Assembly: GCA_019059635.1 (NCBI GenBank)
Contig: JAGVRJ010000002.1
Location: 248,001 to 312,000, forward strand
DNA: 64,000 nucleotides
DNA from: Proales similis
Lineage: Eukaryota > Rotifera > Eurotatoria > Ploima > Proalidae
Direction: 5' to 3'
Part shown: positions 34,201 to 47,743 of the stretch, piece after piece
Numbering within the stretch: position 1 is the first letter of the stretch
How the letters are laid out: every line of letters begins with the position of its first letter
The notes under the pieces: generated by a model
Database searches by the model: none
What the model saw: the letters and a program-made list of their open reading frames with translations, nothing else
What the model was told of the DNA's origin: nothing
Made by a program: the position numbers and the translations under genes

Positions 34201-37200
34201 TCAACATTCGCAATCGATTCACAGAAATATTTGTGGACGAGCTCGACGATCCGAACGATTTGAATCAAATGATTCAGTCCTATCTGGAGACGTTGCCGGC
34301 CTTGTCTAACGCGCACATTCGCTCGATAAGCGAGTTTTACATCAAAGTCAAGGATGCCGAATTTAGGCGTCGTCTCGCCAACGGAGTCGGCCAACCGCCC
34401 ACGTTTAGCCTTCGTACGTTGTGTCGGGCGCTGAAGAACGCCTCGTTCGATCTCTTCTCCAACACTCAAATGTCAATTTACGACAGTCTCTGCCTCAGCT
34501 TTTTGACCGATCTCAATCGAGAGTCGAGTGCTCTCATGGAGGAGCTCATTCGCAAGACAATATTCAAAAGTGACAAGAACGCGCCCAAGCATCAGAGCAG
34601 CAAGCCGAAGCAAGAGGCCGTTCAACTCGAAGGCTACTGGCTGCTCAAAGGCCCGCAAGAGCCGGCCAAGGACGAAACGTTCATATTCACCAAGTCAGTC
34701 AAGGAGAACCTCAAACGACTTGTGAGAGTTTGCAACGCTCGTCTGCCCTGTCTGATTCAGGGCGACACGTCGATCGGAAAGACAAGTCTGGTTAAGTGGC
34801 TGGCGCAAGCCACAGGCAACGTTCTGATCAGAATCAACAACCACGATCATACAGACCTGCAGGAGTATGTGGGCAGCTATGAGATGGACGGCGAGACGGG
34901 CAGACTTGTGTTCAAAGAGGGCTTGCTTGTGCAAGCCATGCGACACGGCTACTGGATATTGCTTGATGAGTTGAACTTGGCCTCGTCGGAGGTGCTCGAG
35001 GCGCTCAATCGGGTTCTGGACGACAACCGAGAGCTCTATCTGCCCGAGACGCAAGAGACAATCAAAGCTCACGAACGCTTCCTGCTGTTCGCTACGCAGA
35101 ATCCACCCGGCAAATACGCCGGCAGGAAGCAGCTCTCGAGGGCGTTTCGCAACCGCTTCATCGAACTGCATTTCGACGACTTGCCCGAGGAGGAGCTGCT
35201 CACTATTGTGGAGGCCAAATGCCGTCTGCCCAACACATACGCCACTCTGCTGATCAAGACGGTCGCCGAATTGAAAATGAAACGCTCACAAGTGAACGGA
35301 GCATTCATGGGCAAGCACAGTCTCATCACGCTCCGCGATCTCTTCAGATGGGGTAGACGCTACTCGAGTGGCGGAGTTCTAAAAGAAGAGTGCGACGACT
35401 GGAAGCAGTACTTGGCCGAGCAGGGCTTTCTCATTCTGGCATCGCGCTGTCGCTACGAGCAGGACGTGCACACAATCCAATCGAGTATTGAGAAGGTTTT
35501 CAAGCGAACGCTCAATCTCAATGATCTCTTCGAACCGGCTGGTCTGAGTCGTCCAATAATGCGAGTGCTCGAAGATATAATCAGCTACGCTCGGCAGCAT
35601 TTTAGCAGCTTCATTTGGACACCGGGCGCCAAACGAACTGCCCTGCTTGCCGGACTGGCTTATGCTTTCAACGAGCCATTCCTTCTGGTCGGTGAGACGG
35701 GCTTGGGCAAAACGACCATTTGCCAGATACTGGCCATGATAAACAACAAGCAGCTGAGAATAGTCAACTGCCACATGAATTCAGAGGCGGCCGACTTTCT
35801 TGGCAACCTGCGACCAGTGCGAAACAAACAAGAAGGTGACGAGCGCCTGTTCGAATGGAACGACGGCCCGCTCATACTTGCGCTTAAGAATGGCGACGAC
35901 TTTCTGATCGACGAGATTTCACTTGCCGACGACTCGGTGCTTGAACGCTTGAACAGTGTGCTGGAGGAAGAGAAGACTCTTTTGCTGGCCGAGAACATTA
36001 GCGAGCAAGAGCATTCGTTAAAGGCCCACGAGCAGTTCAGAATATTCGCCACAATGAATCCGAGCGGCGACTTTGGCAAGAAAGAGCTGTCCGGCGCCCT
36101 GCGCAATCGATTCACTGAAATCTGGTGCCCACCGCCGCACAAGGACTTGTCCGAGTTCAAAATGATCGCTGAGTCACTTCTGAGGCAAGAATCACCGATC
36201 AGGGAGCAGCTCGTCGCGATTATGAGCGAGTTCCTTCTCTGGATCTTCCAGCAGAGCTTTTTCAGCCGAAACAACTCGCTGGTGGCCACCATTTCAATTC
36301 GAAACTTGATCTCATGGGTGCGCTTTATAAACCTCTGGTGCGAGCAACAGTCCAACGAGTCTGCCCGTTCGGCGTTTTTCGGCCTTGTCCATGGCGCTTG
36401 TCTCATATTCATCGACTCGCTGAGCGTTCAAAACAGCTTGAGAGGCGAGAATCCACGCCAGGTCTCACTTGATCGCTTGTTTGAGCTGATTGGCAACTTT
36501 GCTCAACTCGATCGAGTCGAGCTACAGTCTGAGTTCGAGCAAAGCCTCGATAAAGTCGAATCAGATGCGAGGATGTTCCGATGCGGACCGTTCGCCGTGG
36601 AAAAGGGTCTTTTCGTCGATGCCGCACAAGCAAGCGATCGGAAGTATTGTCTCGAGTCAAAGACAACAAAGTCAAATTTGCAGCGAATCATGCGCTGTCT
36701 GATGATGGACGCGCCAGTGATGCTGGAGGGCAGTCCCGGAGTGGGCAAGACCACGATAGTGGAAACATTGGCCAAACTAACCAACAATCGCGTGGTACGA
36801 ATAAACCTGAGCGAACAGACCGATCTGAACGAGCTGTTCGGCGCCGACCTGCCTGTTCAGGAGGGCAATAAACAGCGCTTCTCCTGGTACGACGGTCCTT
36901 TCCTGCTCGCCATCAAACAAGGCTACTGGATTATTCTCGACGAGATAAACCTCGCCTCGCAGTCGGTGCTCGAAGGCTTGAACTCGTGCTTCGACCATCG
37001 AGCCGAGGTCTACATCAGCGAGTTGGGCCGCTCGTTCGCATTGGATACCAAACGCTCGAAAATATTCGCCTGTCAAAACCCGTATACGCAGGGCGGTGGA
37101 CGCAAAGGCTTGCCCAAGTCCTTTCTCAACCGCTTTTCCAAAGTCTACATCGATCAAATGAGCTTCGACGATCTGCTGCAAATTGTTCGCTCCTGCTATC

Positions 37201-40200
37201 CGCAGATAAATGAGGAGTCGGCGCGCAAAATGGTCCAGTTCAACGAGCGAATAAACCGAGAGGTATGCTCTGAGCGCCGATGGGGCCTGACCGGATCGCC
37301 TTGGGAGTTTAATTTGCGCGACGTGTTCAGATGGTGCGACGCAATCATCAACAACGGCTCAGAGCCGGCCGATTTAGTTCATCTGATCTACGGCAGTCGC
37401 CTGAGACGTGAATACGATCGCCAGCAGCTCAATCGCTGCTTCCGCGACGTGTTCGACTGTGAGCCCTATCAGCAAGAAGAGTCGCATTTACTTCGCTTCT
37501 CGTCCACGCACATTCAAATTGGCCAGAGCTTTCTGTTGTTCGGCCAGCACGGCTGTGAAGATCAGCAGCTGCGCGAGCAGTTCTATCACACGCTATACGC
37601 CAACAAGTACTGCTTCACTCGGTCGAACCTGCGCTATTTGGAGAAAGTGGCCAAATGCGTCGAGATGAACTGGATGGCCATTCTGGTCGGCAAGAGCGGT
37701 GTGGGCAAGAGCACTCTCATTCGCCTGATGGCTGCTCTGCTCAATCGGCCCCTCATTGAGTTTTCAGTCAACACGTCAAGCGACACTAGCGACTTGTTGG
37801 GCGGCTTTGCCAAGGTCAGCAAGACCAAGAAGCTAGCCTACGCCGCCATAAATCATATAAAACGAGCCTATCTCAAACGTCTGCAAGTGAACTCCGCGCG
37901 TGAATACTTTGAGTTTGATTTCGAGTCCAAATGCCTGCTCAACAGACTGGACGCTAATCCGAGCCGAGACACAATCGCCAGCTTGCTTCGGCTCATTGAC
38001 TCGCATTCCAAACTGCTGCACTCCCTTTTCCAAGACTCTGAACAAAAGTCGCCCTTGGTCGACATGGACGTGGCGGTGAGCAGACTCGATCAACATCTGA
38101 AAGCAAACAGTTCGATCAAAGAGGAGACAAGCTTTGAATGGATTGACTCGAGCTTGGTGAGAGCGATCCAAGCAGGCGAATGGGTGCTAATCGACAACGC
38201 CAATTTCTGCCCTCCGTCTGTTCTCGATCGTCTCAATCCTCTCTTGGAGCCGAACGGATCTCTGACCATAAACGAAAAAGGAGTCGTCGACGGCCAGTTT
38301 GTGCAGGTGCGGCCTCACGCCAACTTTCGTCTATTCCTTTGCATGAACGAAACATTGGGCGAACTTTCGCGTCCGATGCGAAATCGCGGCGTTGAAATTT
38401 ACGTCGACGAACGCGCCAGACTCGATCAGCTCGACTTTAAGCTCATTTTGAAATGCGTTTGTCCGTTCGACTCTGACCAAACATTCGAGCGCTTTTATGA
38501 ACAATTCTCAGCCGAATTGCAGCGAACACCGGCAGGCGACGACTTGACGCAAATACTCAACGACTTCAGACGCGTTCACAACAACTGGCTGCTCGACAGA
38601 CTGACCTGTTCTCAACAGGCGCCGATCAAAATCGACCAGTCTCTTCCTCCTGCTCTTCTTGTGCACCGATCGTATTTCAACGACGCTTTTCAAGTGGCCA
38701 GCTCGACAACGTTCCGATTTAAGTTCAACGCTCCACTGCTGCAACTGTTGATTCCCATCTGCAGTCAGCAGGCGCAGATCGAAGCCGAGCAAGAACTCAA
38801 AATTCACAATTCGGATCAACTCCTTCTCAAACGGTACGAGCTGAGCGAGCTGTTGACTAGGATCTTGAAATGTGTGCCTATTGGCTCGAGGGCGCATCTG
38901 TCGACTTATCTGTGCTCGTTGCTGCGGCAAATTGACGAGCCAAGAATTGAGGCGTTCATTCAAAGCCTACTAGAGTTCAATTCAGTCAGCGGGCCGTTCT
39001 TCTGCCGTCTGCTTGAGCAGATCCAACACGTGTCCAGCAAGTGCCAGCTTGCTCTCGGCGAGGAGACCATTGATTTGGCACGCAATAGATTTTTGCTCAA
39101 ACTCTTGACCAAACTGAACGAGCAGGGCAGCGAACAGGTGCAAGTGCTCGCTCGAGCTGATCCGTTTGTTCAGCTGGCGCTCACACTCGAGTCGAGTCTT
39201 CTTCGCGTTTCGTTTCTGTTCGATTCAAACAACAACAGCAGAAAGTTGACGAGCGTCAAGCTGGGCTTCAACGACAACCAAGAGGTTAAACGCGGCCTCA
39301 AGCACTTGCGTTCGCTGCACAGTCAGCTTATATCCGATCTGGCCCTAAACATCGACTCCCAATCGGAGCTGATCGCGCTCACCGAGGAAATAGACCAAAT
39401 TCTGGTTCTTCTCGAGCGAATGATGTTGATCTGCTTGTCGCACTTTGAACAAGGACGAACATTCGCTCACCTGAAATACCACTGGAATGAGCTGAACTCA
39501 CGCCTTGACCAGAATGTGGGCCTGCAGGCGGCATTCTCGCAAGAGTTCAAGTCAACTCATCAGATACTGAACGCCATCTGGCATTTCGACATGAACCATT
39601 ACAACAAATACTTCAGGCTGTGGAGCCGTCAAGCTGCATCGCTGGTGCTCAGCACAAGCGATGATCTCGACTTGCACGAGCAATTCAATGCCAAAGCCGT
39701 GAGCGTTTGCCCGCGCGATCTCAATCGACTCAAAGTGTTTCTGCTCAACTCGAGCAAAATCGATTCATTCTACAATCAGATGATGGCAAACGACCAGCAG
39801 CATTTCAAAGAGAAGGCGATCGCCTATGCGCCGCTTCTAGACCAGTGCGCTAGCGACCTGCACAGTCTGAGGCTGCAGAACTGCGATGCGAGAGCCGAAG
39901 CAGATAATCGCGTCCAAGCTTCGTCTCTGCTAATCCAAGCGTTCAATCTGGCCACCAAGCACTTGCTCAACACAATTCACTTGTTGATCGGCGAGAGAAA
40001 GTGGCCGCAAATGCTCGAGATGAACACGTTTTGTGCGCGTACTGTTGGCTCGGTGCCCATGAGCCACTTCTTTCCGCTCAGCTGCTCTGACCGAGTCGGC
40101 TGCTTCAAGTCAATCGGATCACTGATGGACTACATTGCCGATTGCCAGTTGAACCAGGACACCGACTCTGAGCTGAGCCTTCTGCACCTCAACTGGCTGG

Positions 40201-43200
40201 ATCAGCGTTTGCCGCAATACTTTAGATTCAGTTCGCGTTATTCGATTCAGAACGAGAACAGAAGCAGCAGGTCGGCCACCGAATACTCGTTCTTGTTTCA
40301 AGCGTCGATCGGTCTGCACAATCAAATTGCTTCAGAGCTTCAGACTAGTCACCAGCTGCTCTGGGAGAACAACTCGGCCATAAACGAGCCGGAAAGGGTC
40401 GAACAAGCCGAGCTGAGTCTGCTCGAGCAAGTCAAACAGCAAATGCAAGAGCTGACCACCGACGTGTTTGACGACGAGCTTGAAATGGGCGCGTACTTGA
40501 GAGCTCGTGGATTGGACCCTTCAATCGAACAACTGCCCGAGTTGGGCCGAAATCTGACCGAGCGAACCCTGCTCGAGTTGACCAAGATCGGCTGCTCACT
40601 GGCGTTTCTCTCTCTTCCTCTTGAGCCCATCGACCCACTCGAGTTCAAGAATATCGAACAACAAGCAGCACTTAGTCGGTTAAGAATGAACGAGATCAGA
40701 CGTCGATTGGAGATTATTAGCCAGCAAAAGCTGACCGAATGGCCGGCGTACGAGCAAACGAGCGAGTTGAGTGAAGCTCGCTCGTTGGGCGTGCGCAAAT
40801 CGACCAACGGCTACTTTGAGCTCAAGAGCGAGCTAGAGCACACTCTGAGCCAGCTCTGTAAGGGCCCTAAGCTGGCGAGCTTAGTGAAGCTGCTGCTGGC
40901 CAGCTCACAAGGAGGCGAACGCGAGCTGAGCACATGGATGCGTTCGCTGGGCGGATTCATTGAGCGCTGCTGCAATCAATTCTCGTCGTACGCTGATCTG
41001 CTGGTCGTGCCGCTGAACGGCCTCAGTCTGGCACTGTACGCGATTCGCTCGCTCTACACAAAGTGCCGAGTGAAAGGCGACAGCTCGCACCTGCAGCTGG
41101 TCAATTTGCTGTTGCGGTTCCCGAACGAGAAGAAGCCGGCCGATCTGGCCAGTGAGCTGTGTGAGCTGGCAGAGCAGCTGCTGCCGCGCGAGATTCAACT
41201 GTGCGGCTCAGACGAGTCGATGAGCGATGCGGCTCTGAACTACGCATTGGCAGACGAGCTGTTCTATTTGATTCTGCTTTGCCTGATACCCATCGGCCAC
41301 GAGAATAAGCTCTTCACTCATGTGTGCGCCTATTTTCTCAAGCGATTCAAAATGTACACTGAGACGAAGAAGCGTCACGAGCAAGTTGACGAGTACGTTT
41401 ACAAAACGTTCGGTGAGACGAGAAGCAGCGACGAGATTGAGGAGGAAGAGTTTCGTACGTCAGCGCCGTCCTACGACGCTGATTTCGACGATTTCAGGGA
41501 AAGAGACGAGCTGAACGAGAGCGGCACAAACGGAGCAAGCAAGAGCCATCTTGAGCAAGAGAACAAGTATTTGCTTCGTCCGGACATGCTCAGCAAGGCG
41601 TTCTTTGCCATCGAGAGGATCATCAGCGGCCCACGAGCTGACAGCGCCCAGGACAAGCTGCGAATATTCGCCCAGTCTTACTCGCTGGCCGCCAGTCTAA
41701 TCGACCTTGAACGAGAGGACTTGGCATTCGGAGCGGTCCAGAAGGCGACCGCGTCGCACATCCTATTCGGCTCGTTGATAAATGTCGATCAGGCTAGACT
41801 CGCTACTTACGAGCTGAGCCCGCACGAGCAGAATTACTTCAACTTCTATTACGACTCTAACATGGAGCAGGCGATGATATGCCGTCAGCTGATGGCCGAC
41901 TTGAACGGCCAACTCGACGAACTGTGCGTCCAGTTTAACAATCATCCGCTGCTGCTCGAAATCCGTCGAGTGATCGCTCGCGTCGAGCGCTTCGGAGTGC
42001 ATGAGCCGCTGATGAGGTTTCTCAACGGACTCGAGTTCATTCTGGAAAAGGCGGAGAGCTGGCGAACAATCGCCCCGCAGGCGTTTCACATGACCGAGAC
42101 GTTGAACGCGCTGAGCGAACGAGTGGTCGAATGGCGCCGACTCGAGGTTAAATGCTGGCAGAGCATGCTCGACATGCAGACCGTCGAGCTGAAGAGAAAG
42201 GTCGGCTTCTCTTGGTTCTTCCGCGTATTCACCGTTTGTGTGCAGTTCTCGTCCGCGCAGGCGGCAGACATGTTCGAGACGCTCAAGAGCTTCATGGAGA
42301 CGAGCTCGTACGGCGAGTTCGGCCTGCGAATCGACTCACTCCGCCTCTGCTGCAAAGTGTTCTCACGTCAGACGGACAAAGCCAGCCGAGAGCTGGCCAA
42401 CATGCTCTGGAGCGTGCTCAGCTTCTACGAGCGGACGTTCGGCCACAAGATCGAGCAGAGCATCCAGTCGAACAAAACCGTTCACTCCAAAGAGCTCAAA
42501 GAACTGGTCAACATATTCAGATGGCAGCACGCCAACTACTGGTCTCTCAAGCAGGCCTCAATGAAGTCAAATCGATCGCTGTTCCGAGTGGTGCGCAAAT
42601 ACCGCTCGTTCCTGAATAGTCGAATTGACTACGCACAGCTTGTCAAGGCAAGTCTCGCACCGATCGAGCTTGCTCAGACGGAGAGCGTTCAGCTGCGAAA
42701 GCTCTACCTTCTCTCCACTTGGCTCCAAGTGGCCGATTCCAGCCAGCCGCAGAGCCAGAAGTATCTAAGACGCATGCGAACGTTCTGCCGTCGAATGTTG
42801 AAGAAGCGATTTTTCAACAACCGTTACAACGAGTCGATTGTAGAATTCTGCAACGAGACCACAGCTCGCTATCTGGCGATCGACTCGCAGCTGAGACGAG
42901 CTCAGAGTCGAAGCGGCGAGAGCAAGGAGAAAAGCGAGAAGGAAAAAGCGAACAAAGAGCTGCGCATGATAAACGCCGAAAAGTACAAATTCATGAGCGA
43001 TCTGCTCGGCGAACTTCAATCGGCAGGCATCTCACATCGCCGCGGCCTAGTGGCCAGAGCCAAGCACCACTCGACATGGGCCGATCTGCTCTTGTTCAGC
43101 CAGTTCAGCTCTGAGCTGAACGTGCATTCGGCGCTCACCGTCTTCTACTCGGCCGCCCAGCAGTACATTCAGTTCAAAGAGCGCAAGGCGAGTCCGGATG

Positions 43201-46200
43201 CGCCTGTGATCAACATAAACTCGCTGCCTTTCACTCAGCTCGTCGGCTTTGTCGATCATCTGTTCCACGTGGCTCACACACAGCGCACAAGTCTCAACTC
43301 GGCGCTCGATCAGCACAATCGCTTCCGTCAGCTTCACAAACTTGTCAAATTGACTCGTCAGAGCGCCGCCGGACAAGTCGAACATTTTGACTTGTGCCTC
43401 CGACTCAACGACTTTTTCGATTCGAGTCTTAAACTCTTTGCCCAGCTGGAGCTATTCTTCGACACGTGTCGCTCGAGCTCAATTCAATCGAGTCATGAGC
43501 TTGTCAGAGGCACTTTGGACAGTTTATCTCGAACTTTCAAAGAGCAGCCCGCACTCGTCCATTTGAACTGGTCGTTTGCTTCAGATGCCGAAGATGCCAA
43601 CACTCAAATAATTCGGCTTCAGTCGAATCCGAATCTAGGCGACCAACTGGCTTGTTTGTTTGAGGAGAAAGGCGATTTGGAAACGGCGCTCATTCAAGCA
43701 ATCGATTGTTTCGAAACCTGCTGTCAGCCGTTCGTATTGAATTTGAGAAGCGTTCATCAGCAGTTTTGCATGCTGCGTGCAGAAAATGCCCAACAGAGTC
43801 CGATTCAAGTCAAGGCCGGTCCCTCGTCGGACAGCTTGATCAAGCAAATATTGAAGCGAATCGAAACGCTTTACAAACGATACGAGAGTGTAGAGTCGGG
43901 CTTGCGAGACATGTTCGAGCAGAAGAACGGCTTTCAGCAGCCGAGCTTGATTGAGTTTGTGGCCGACTTGAAGGCCCTTGGTCTCCGATCGATCAACAAG
44001 AGCGTGCAAGAGTACATTCAAGCTGTGGGCCGCAATCACGGTGTGAGCAGCGAGCACCAGCAGACACTTGACGTGTTCATGAGCAACTTTGACGCGTTCG
44101 TAAGCCGATGGTTGCAACTGTTGTCCGACAATAATGAAAAGACGAGCCGGCTGTTGCAGACCGTGGTCCAGATATTCGACGACGTGCTCACCAAAGGCCT
44201 GGCCAGGCCGGTTGAACTGGACGAAGAATCGGAAGAGCAAGAGCAAAAAGGCAGAAAATTCGAGCAAGAAGAGGCCGGCCTGGGCGAAGGCCAAGGAGCC
44301 AAAGATGTGAGCGATCAGATCGAGAGCGAAGACCAGCTGCAAGATGCGAAAAAGCCCGGCGACGAAGAAAAGAAGGAGGAAGAGGGCGAGAAAGAGAAAA
44401 TAGAAGACGAAGAGAACGGCATTGAAATGTCAGAGGACTTTGACGGCCAGCTCGAGGACGTAAATGGCGGAGGAGACGAGGAGGAGCAGGAGAAGAATGG
44501 AGAGAGCTCAGAAGAAGAGCCGGAGCTTGATGACCAGCAGGGCAAAGTGGATGGCAAGAGCGAGCAAATTTTAGACAAACAACTGTGGAGCGACGAAGAG
44601 CAGGAAGATGGTGACGAGCTCGATGAAGAAGAGAACGCACAAAACGGCGAAGCAATGAAAGGAGAAATGGACGAGTTCGGAGCCAAAGAAGACGAGCTGC
44701 CCATGAGCGATATGCAGCCCGCCGACGACGACGATGAACAGGCGGCTAAACAAGACGAAGAGAACCAAGCGGAAGAAGAGAACAACCAGGAAAAGGGTGA
44801 CCAAGACAACGACGGTGTTGAAGAAGAGTCGGTTGAAATGAAGCCCGGTCAGATTGAAGGTCAAAGTGATGAAGAAAATGAAGAGGAACAAGACGAGAAT
44901 ATGCCCTCGGGTGATACGGCCGATCAGATCGAACCAGATGAATTGGAAGAAGAGGCGAACGAGGGCGAGAATGAAAAAGAAGACGAAGAGAAGCGAGAGT
45001 CGATATCGGTGGGCGAGAAAGGCACCGACTCATCCAATCGGCCTGAGCAAACAGAAAAGAACGCCAAGAGCGAAGCCAACGCCTCGAACCAAACTGAGAT
45101 GGACCAAGAAGAGGAGGAGAGGAAAGAGTTCGAACAAGGCGCCAGACAAGACCAAGCTGCTCAGCAGCTCGGTGCTGGGGACGATGAAATGTTTGTGGAC
45201 GAGGGCGAGGGCGACGATCTGGAAAGAAAAGAAAAAGAAAGAAACAAATGCAAGAACGAAAATCGAGTCGTTGCGGACGAAGCTGAAAGCAAAGCCGAAC
45301 GACTGAACGTTGTCGACGAGGACTCGGAAATGCCCGATGCCGAGGAGCCGGACGGCAGTGACCAGCAGCAGCAGGCCAGACAAGATTTCAAGTTCACAAA
45401 AACTGGCGACGAACGATTCGACAAGAATGTGCTCGACTCTGCGACTGAAGCGCAAAAGCGGAAACTCGATCGAACCGAACAAGTCGAAGCCGAAACAGAC
45501 GAGTGCGAGGCTAGGAAGAAGATTCAGAAGGACGGCGAGGAAAAAGCGGAGAAAAAGTTCAAAGAACTGAGCAAGCGAGACGAGAACCAAGCGGACGACG
45601 AGAACCCGACAGCCGAGCACAAAGACAGCGAGCAAGATTTGGCGCAGGAGACGAGCGCCGGCGGCGTTGGAACTCAAGGGCCCACTCAACGGCCGAATGT
45701 TTCGTCTTTCCACACAAACCTGGCCGCTCTGGACGAAGCAAGGCAACAGACCGAGGCAGAGTTGGCCGGATTCCGTCAGCTCTTGCTGAGCGGCGAGCAG
45801 CTGTCTCAGCAGCATCAGGCGTCAATTCAAGAGGAGTCAATGCGACTCTGGTCGTCCTACGAAAGTCTGACCAGTCAGCTAAGCAAAGAGCTCTGCGAGC
45901 AGCTGCGTTTGATTCTGGAGCCTTCAATAAGCACAAAGCTAAAAGGCGACTACAAGAGCGGCAAGAGACTTAACATGAAACGGGTGCTCGAGTACATCGC
46001 CACCGAGTACCGCAAAGACAAAATTTGGATGCGGCGAACAAAGCCAAGCAAGCGGGACTATCACGTTCTGCTGGCGATAGACAACTCGTCGAGCATGAAA
46101 GACAACCACTGCATACAGCTCGCCTACGAGACAATAGCCACCTTGTCGAACGCGTTCAATTATCTCGAGGTCGGCCAGTTCGGTCTGCTCGGCTTCGGAG

Positions 46201-46852
46201 AGCGCATCAGTCAGATAAAGACACTTCAGGAGCAGTTCAGCAGCGAGATCGGCGCCAAGCTTTTGTGCGAGCTGAATTTCAGCGACGAAAAGACCAAGAT
46301 TGCAGAGGTAGGCCACTTTTCTTTGAGTCTATTCAGCTCGAGCAGAAATTTATTCAAATGGAAAAAGTTGATCGACTCGGCGGCGGCAATGCTCGACGAG
46401 TCCAAGTCGATGCAGAGCGCTTCAGCCAATCCAAATCAAATCGACAAGCTTCTTGTGGTCTTGTCTGACGGGCGTGGCATCTTCTACGAAGGTGTCGATC
46501 GCGTGCAGCAGAGCGTCAAAGAAGCAATCAGACGTGGAATATTCATCTTGTTCGTCATAATTGACATAAACGAGAAAAATTCCATATTTGACATCAAGAT
46601 GCCAATATTTGATTTCGAAAAGAGCCCGGTAAGTAGGCCAAACATAATTGCAAAATGCAATGCAATTTACGTCCATTATTATTCAATCAAATGTTGACTA
46701 TCTAATTGCTCAAGGTGCCCATAATCCGCTCATACATGGAGCAGTTTCCATTTCCGTTCTACGTCGTGCTCAGGGACGTCAACTCGTTGCCAACCACAAT
46801 GATCGAGGCGTTGAAAGAATGGTTTCAGCTTGTCAGCAAATGCGATCAATAG
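31233..46852 (+). CDS. MDN1: Midasin (MDN1/Rea1), giant AAA+ ribosome-assembly ATPase
   Basis: Fourteen exons: 31233-31322, 31379-31647, 31711-31885, 31949-32164, 32228-32709, 32769-32946, 33003-33133, 33190-33347, 33407-33582, 33637-33721, 33785-33897, 33966-46307, 46368-46628, 46715-46852. The sum is 14814 nt, 4937 residues (human about 5596). Six AAA modules carry Walker A loops GSSSSGKT (about 217, atypical), GETGVGKT (about 550), GDTSIGKT (about 958), GETGLGKT (about 1267), GSPGVGKT (about 1613) and GKSGVGKS (about 1933). A long helical linker, an Asp/Glu-rich region (about 4110-4600) and a C-terminal MIDAS domain with DNSSSM follow. Midasin removes assembly factors such as Rsa4 and Ytm1 from pre-60S particles in the nucleus. 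The intron after 33582 has a GC donor; the 60-nt intron 46308-46367 is stop-free and a multiple of three. Confidence 0.98.
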
Positions 46853-46910
46853 CTTTTAGTTTTGTCTCTTTTACACATTTTCATAATCTGCTCACGTTTG
46901 AACGTTTTCT

Positions 46911-46949
46911 GTTGACACGTTCGCTATTGACACGTTCGCTGTTGACGTC
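46911..46949 (+). repeat. 15-nt tandem repeat in the midasin 3' UTR
   Basis: The unit GTTGACACGTTCGCT is present about 2.6 times with one mismatch, 58 bp after the stop codon and just before the first AATAAA (46957-46962). Confidence 0.8.
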
Positions 46950-46956
46950 AAAGCCG

Positions 46957-47032
46957 AATAAAGCCGAACCATGACTGGGCCCGCCCGTCAATCAATAAAG
47001 ACTCTAATTGCGATTTTAAATTTTTTTTTATT
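46957..47032. terminator. Poly(A) signals of midasin (+) and Regnase (-)
   Basis: Plus-strand AATAAA occurs at 46957-46962 and 46994-46999. Minus-strand AATAAA occurs at 47032-47027. The minus signal would give Regnase a 3' UTR of about 710 nt, crossing an AC-rich microsatellite. Confidence 0.55.
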
Positions 47033-47606
47033 GGCGTGTTTTTCGCTTTTCTTAACAAGCTCCTTCTAAAACTGATTGCCTAAGACAATTCAGGCCTTGA
47101 TTGGTTTTTTGAAAGATCTCTGCAGCCTTTTTAACCAGGCCACGTAGATAACGTTTTTTTTAAATCAGACTTTATAAGAGAGAGAGATAGGGAAACAGCA
47201 AACGTTAAAGTGACACTCGGCTTGAACCATGCGGTATGCTTTCTTCTATTTGTTTGCTTTGATGAGTGGCTAGTGCGTAAAATAGAAATAAATCTGAATG
47301 CAAATAAACATGGGAATCTAATTTGTATTGGAAGGGTACGGAGTTAAGGTTTAAAATGAATTTGGATTACAAACGCCACCGGCTCGACATGAGCGGCAAT
47401 GAGCCACGAATTAGATAAGGTCCTTCAAAAAGGGCATTGCTGGTAGTTGGGTGCCAAGTGGTTGCTTGATATTGACCACTGAGAACAGAAGAATAAATAA
47501 GACGGCCGAGTCCGACCGTGGTCGCTTTGATACTGGCCGATGATTGCCACTTAAAGCTCGGGAAGATTGGTGCTGCACAAACACTGACGCAGGCTCACAC
47601 GCGCAC

Positions 47607-47628
47607 AGACACACACACACACACGCAC
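47607..47628. repeat. CA microsatellite
   Basis: ACACAC repeats interrupted by a G, within the predicted Regnase 3' UTR. Confidence 0.7.
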
Positions 47629-47743
47629 AGATGGAGGATGGAGGAGGATATTGATGTCGAATGGTGGCAATGGTTGTTTCATAGCAATTTGATTAAATCG
47701 GGAGTATATATGCACTGGTGAGTAAAGCAGTGAGGAGAAAAGT

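Larger units (their letters stand above)
46853..47743. other. Convergent 3' flanks of midasin and Regnase
   Basis: No coding exon is seen. It probably is the midasin 3' UTR on the left and a long Regnase 3' UTR on the right. A CA repeat lies at about 47607-47628. Confidence 0.5.

Noticed and set aside
35660-36412. 250-codon minus-strand frame opposite midasin
   Set aside because: Shadow of the AAA domains; Ser-rich and without domain.
43635-44342. 235-codon minus-strand frame opposite midasin
   Set aside because: Antisense shadow within the 12.3 kb midasin exon; no independent start context or family.
45030-45815. 261-codon minus-strand frame opposite midasin
   Set aside because: It mirrors the acidic region of midasin, which gives Leu/Ser/Phe-rich antisense. 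No domain is present.
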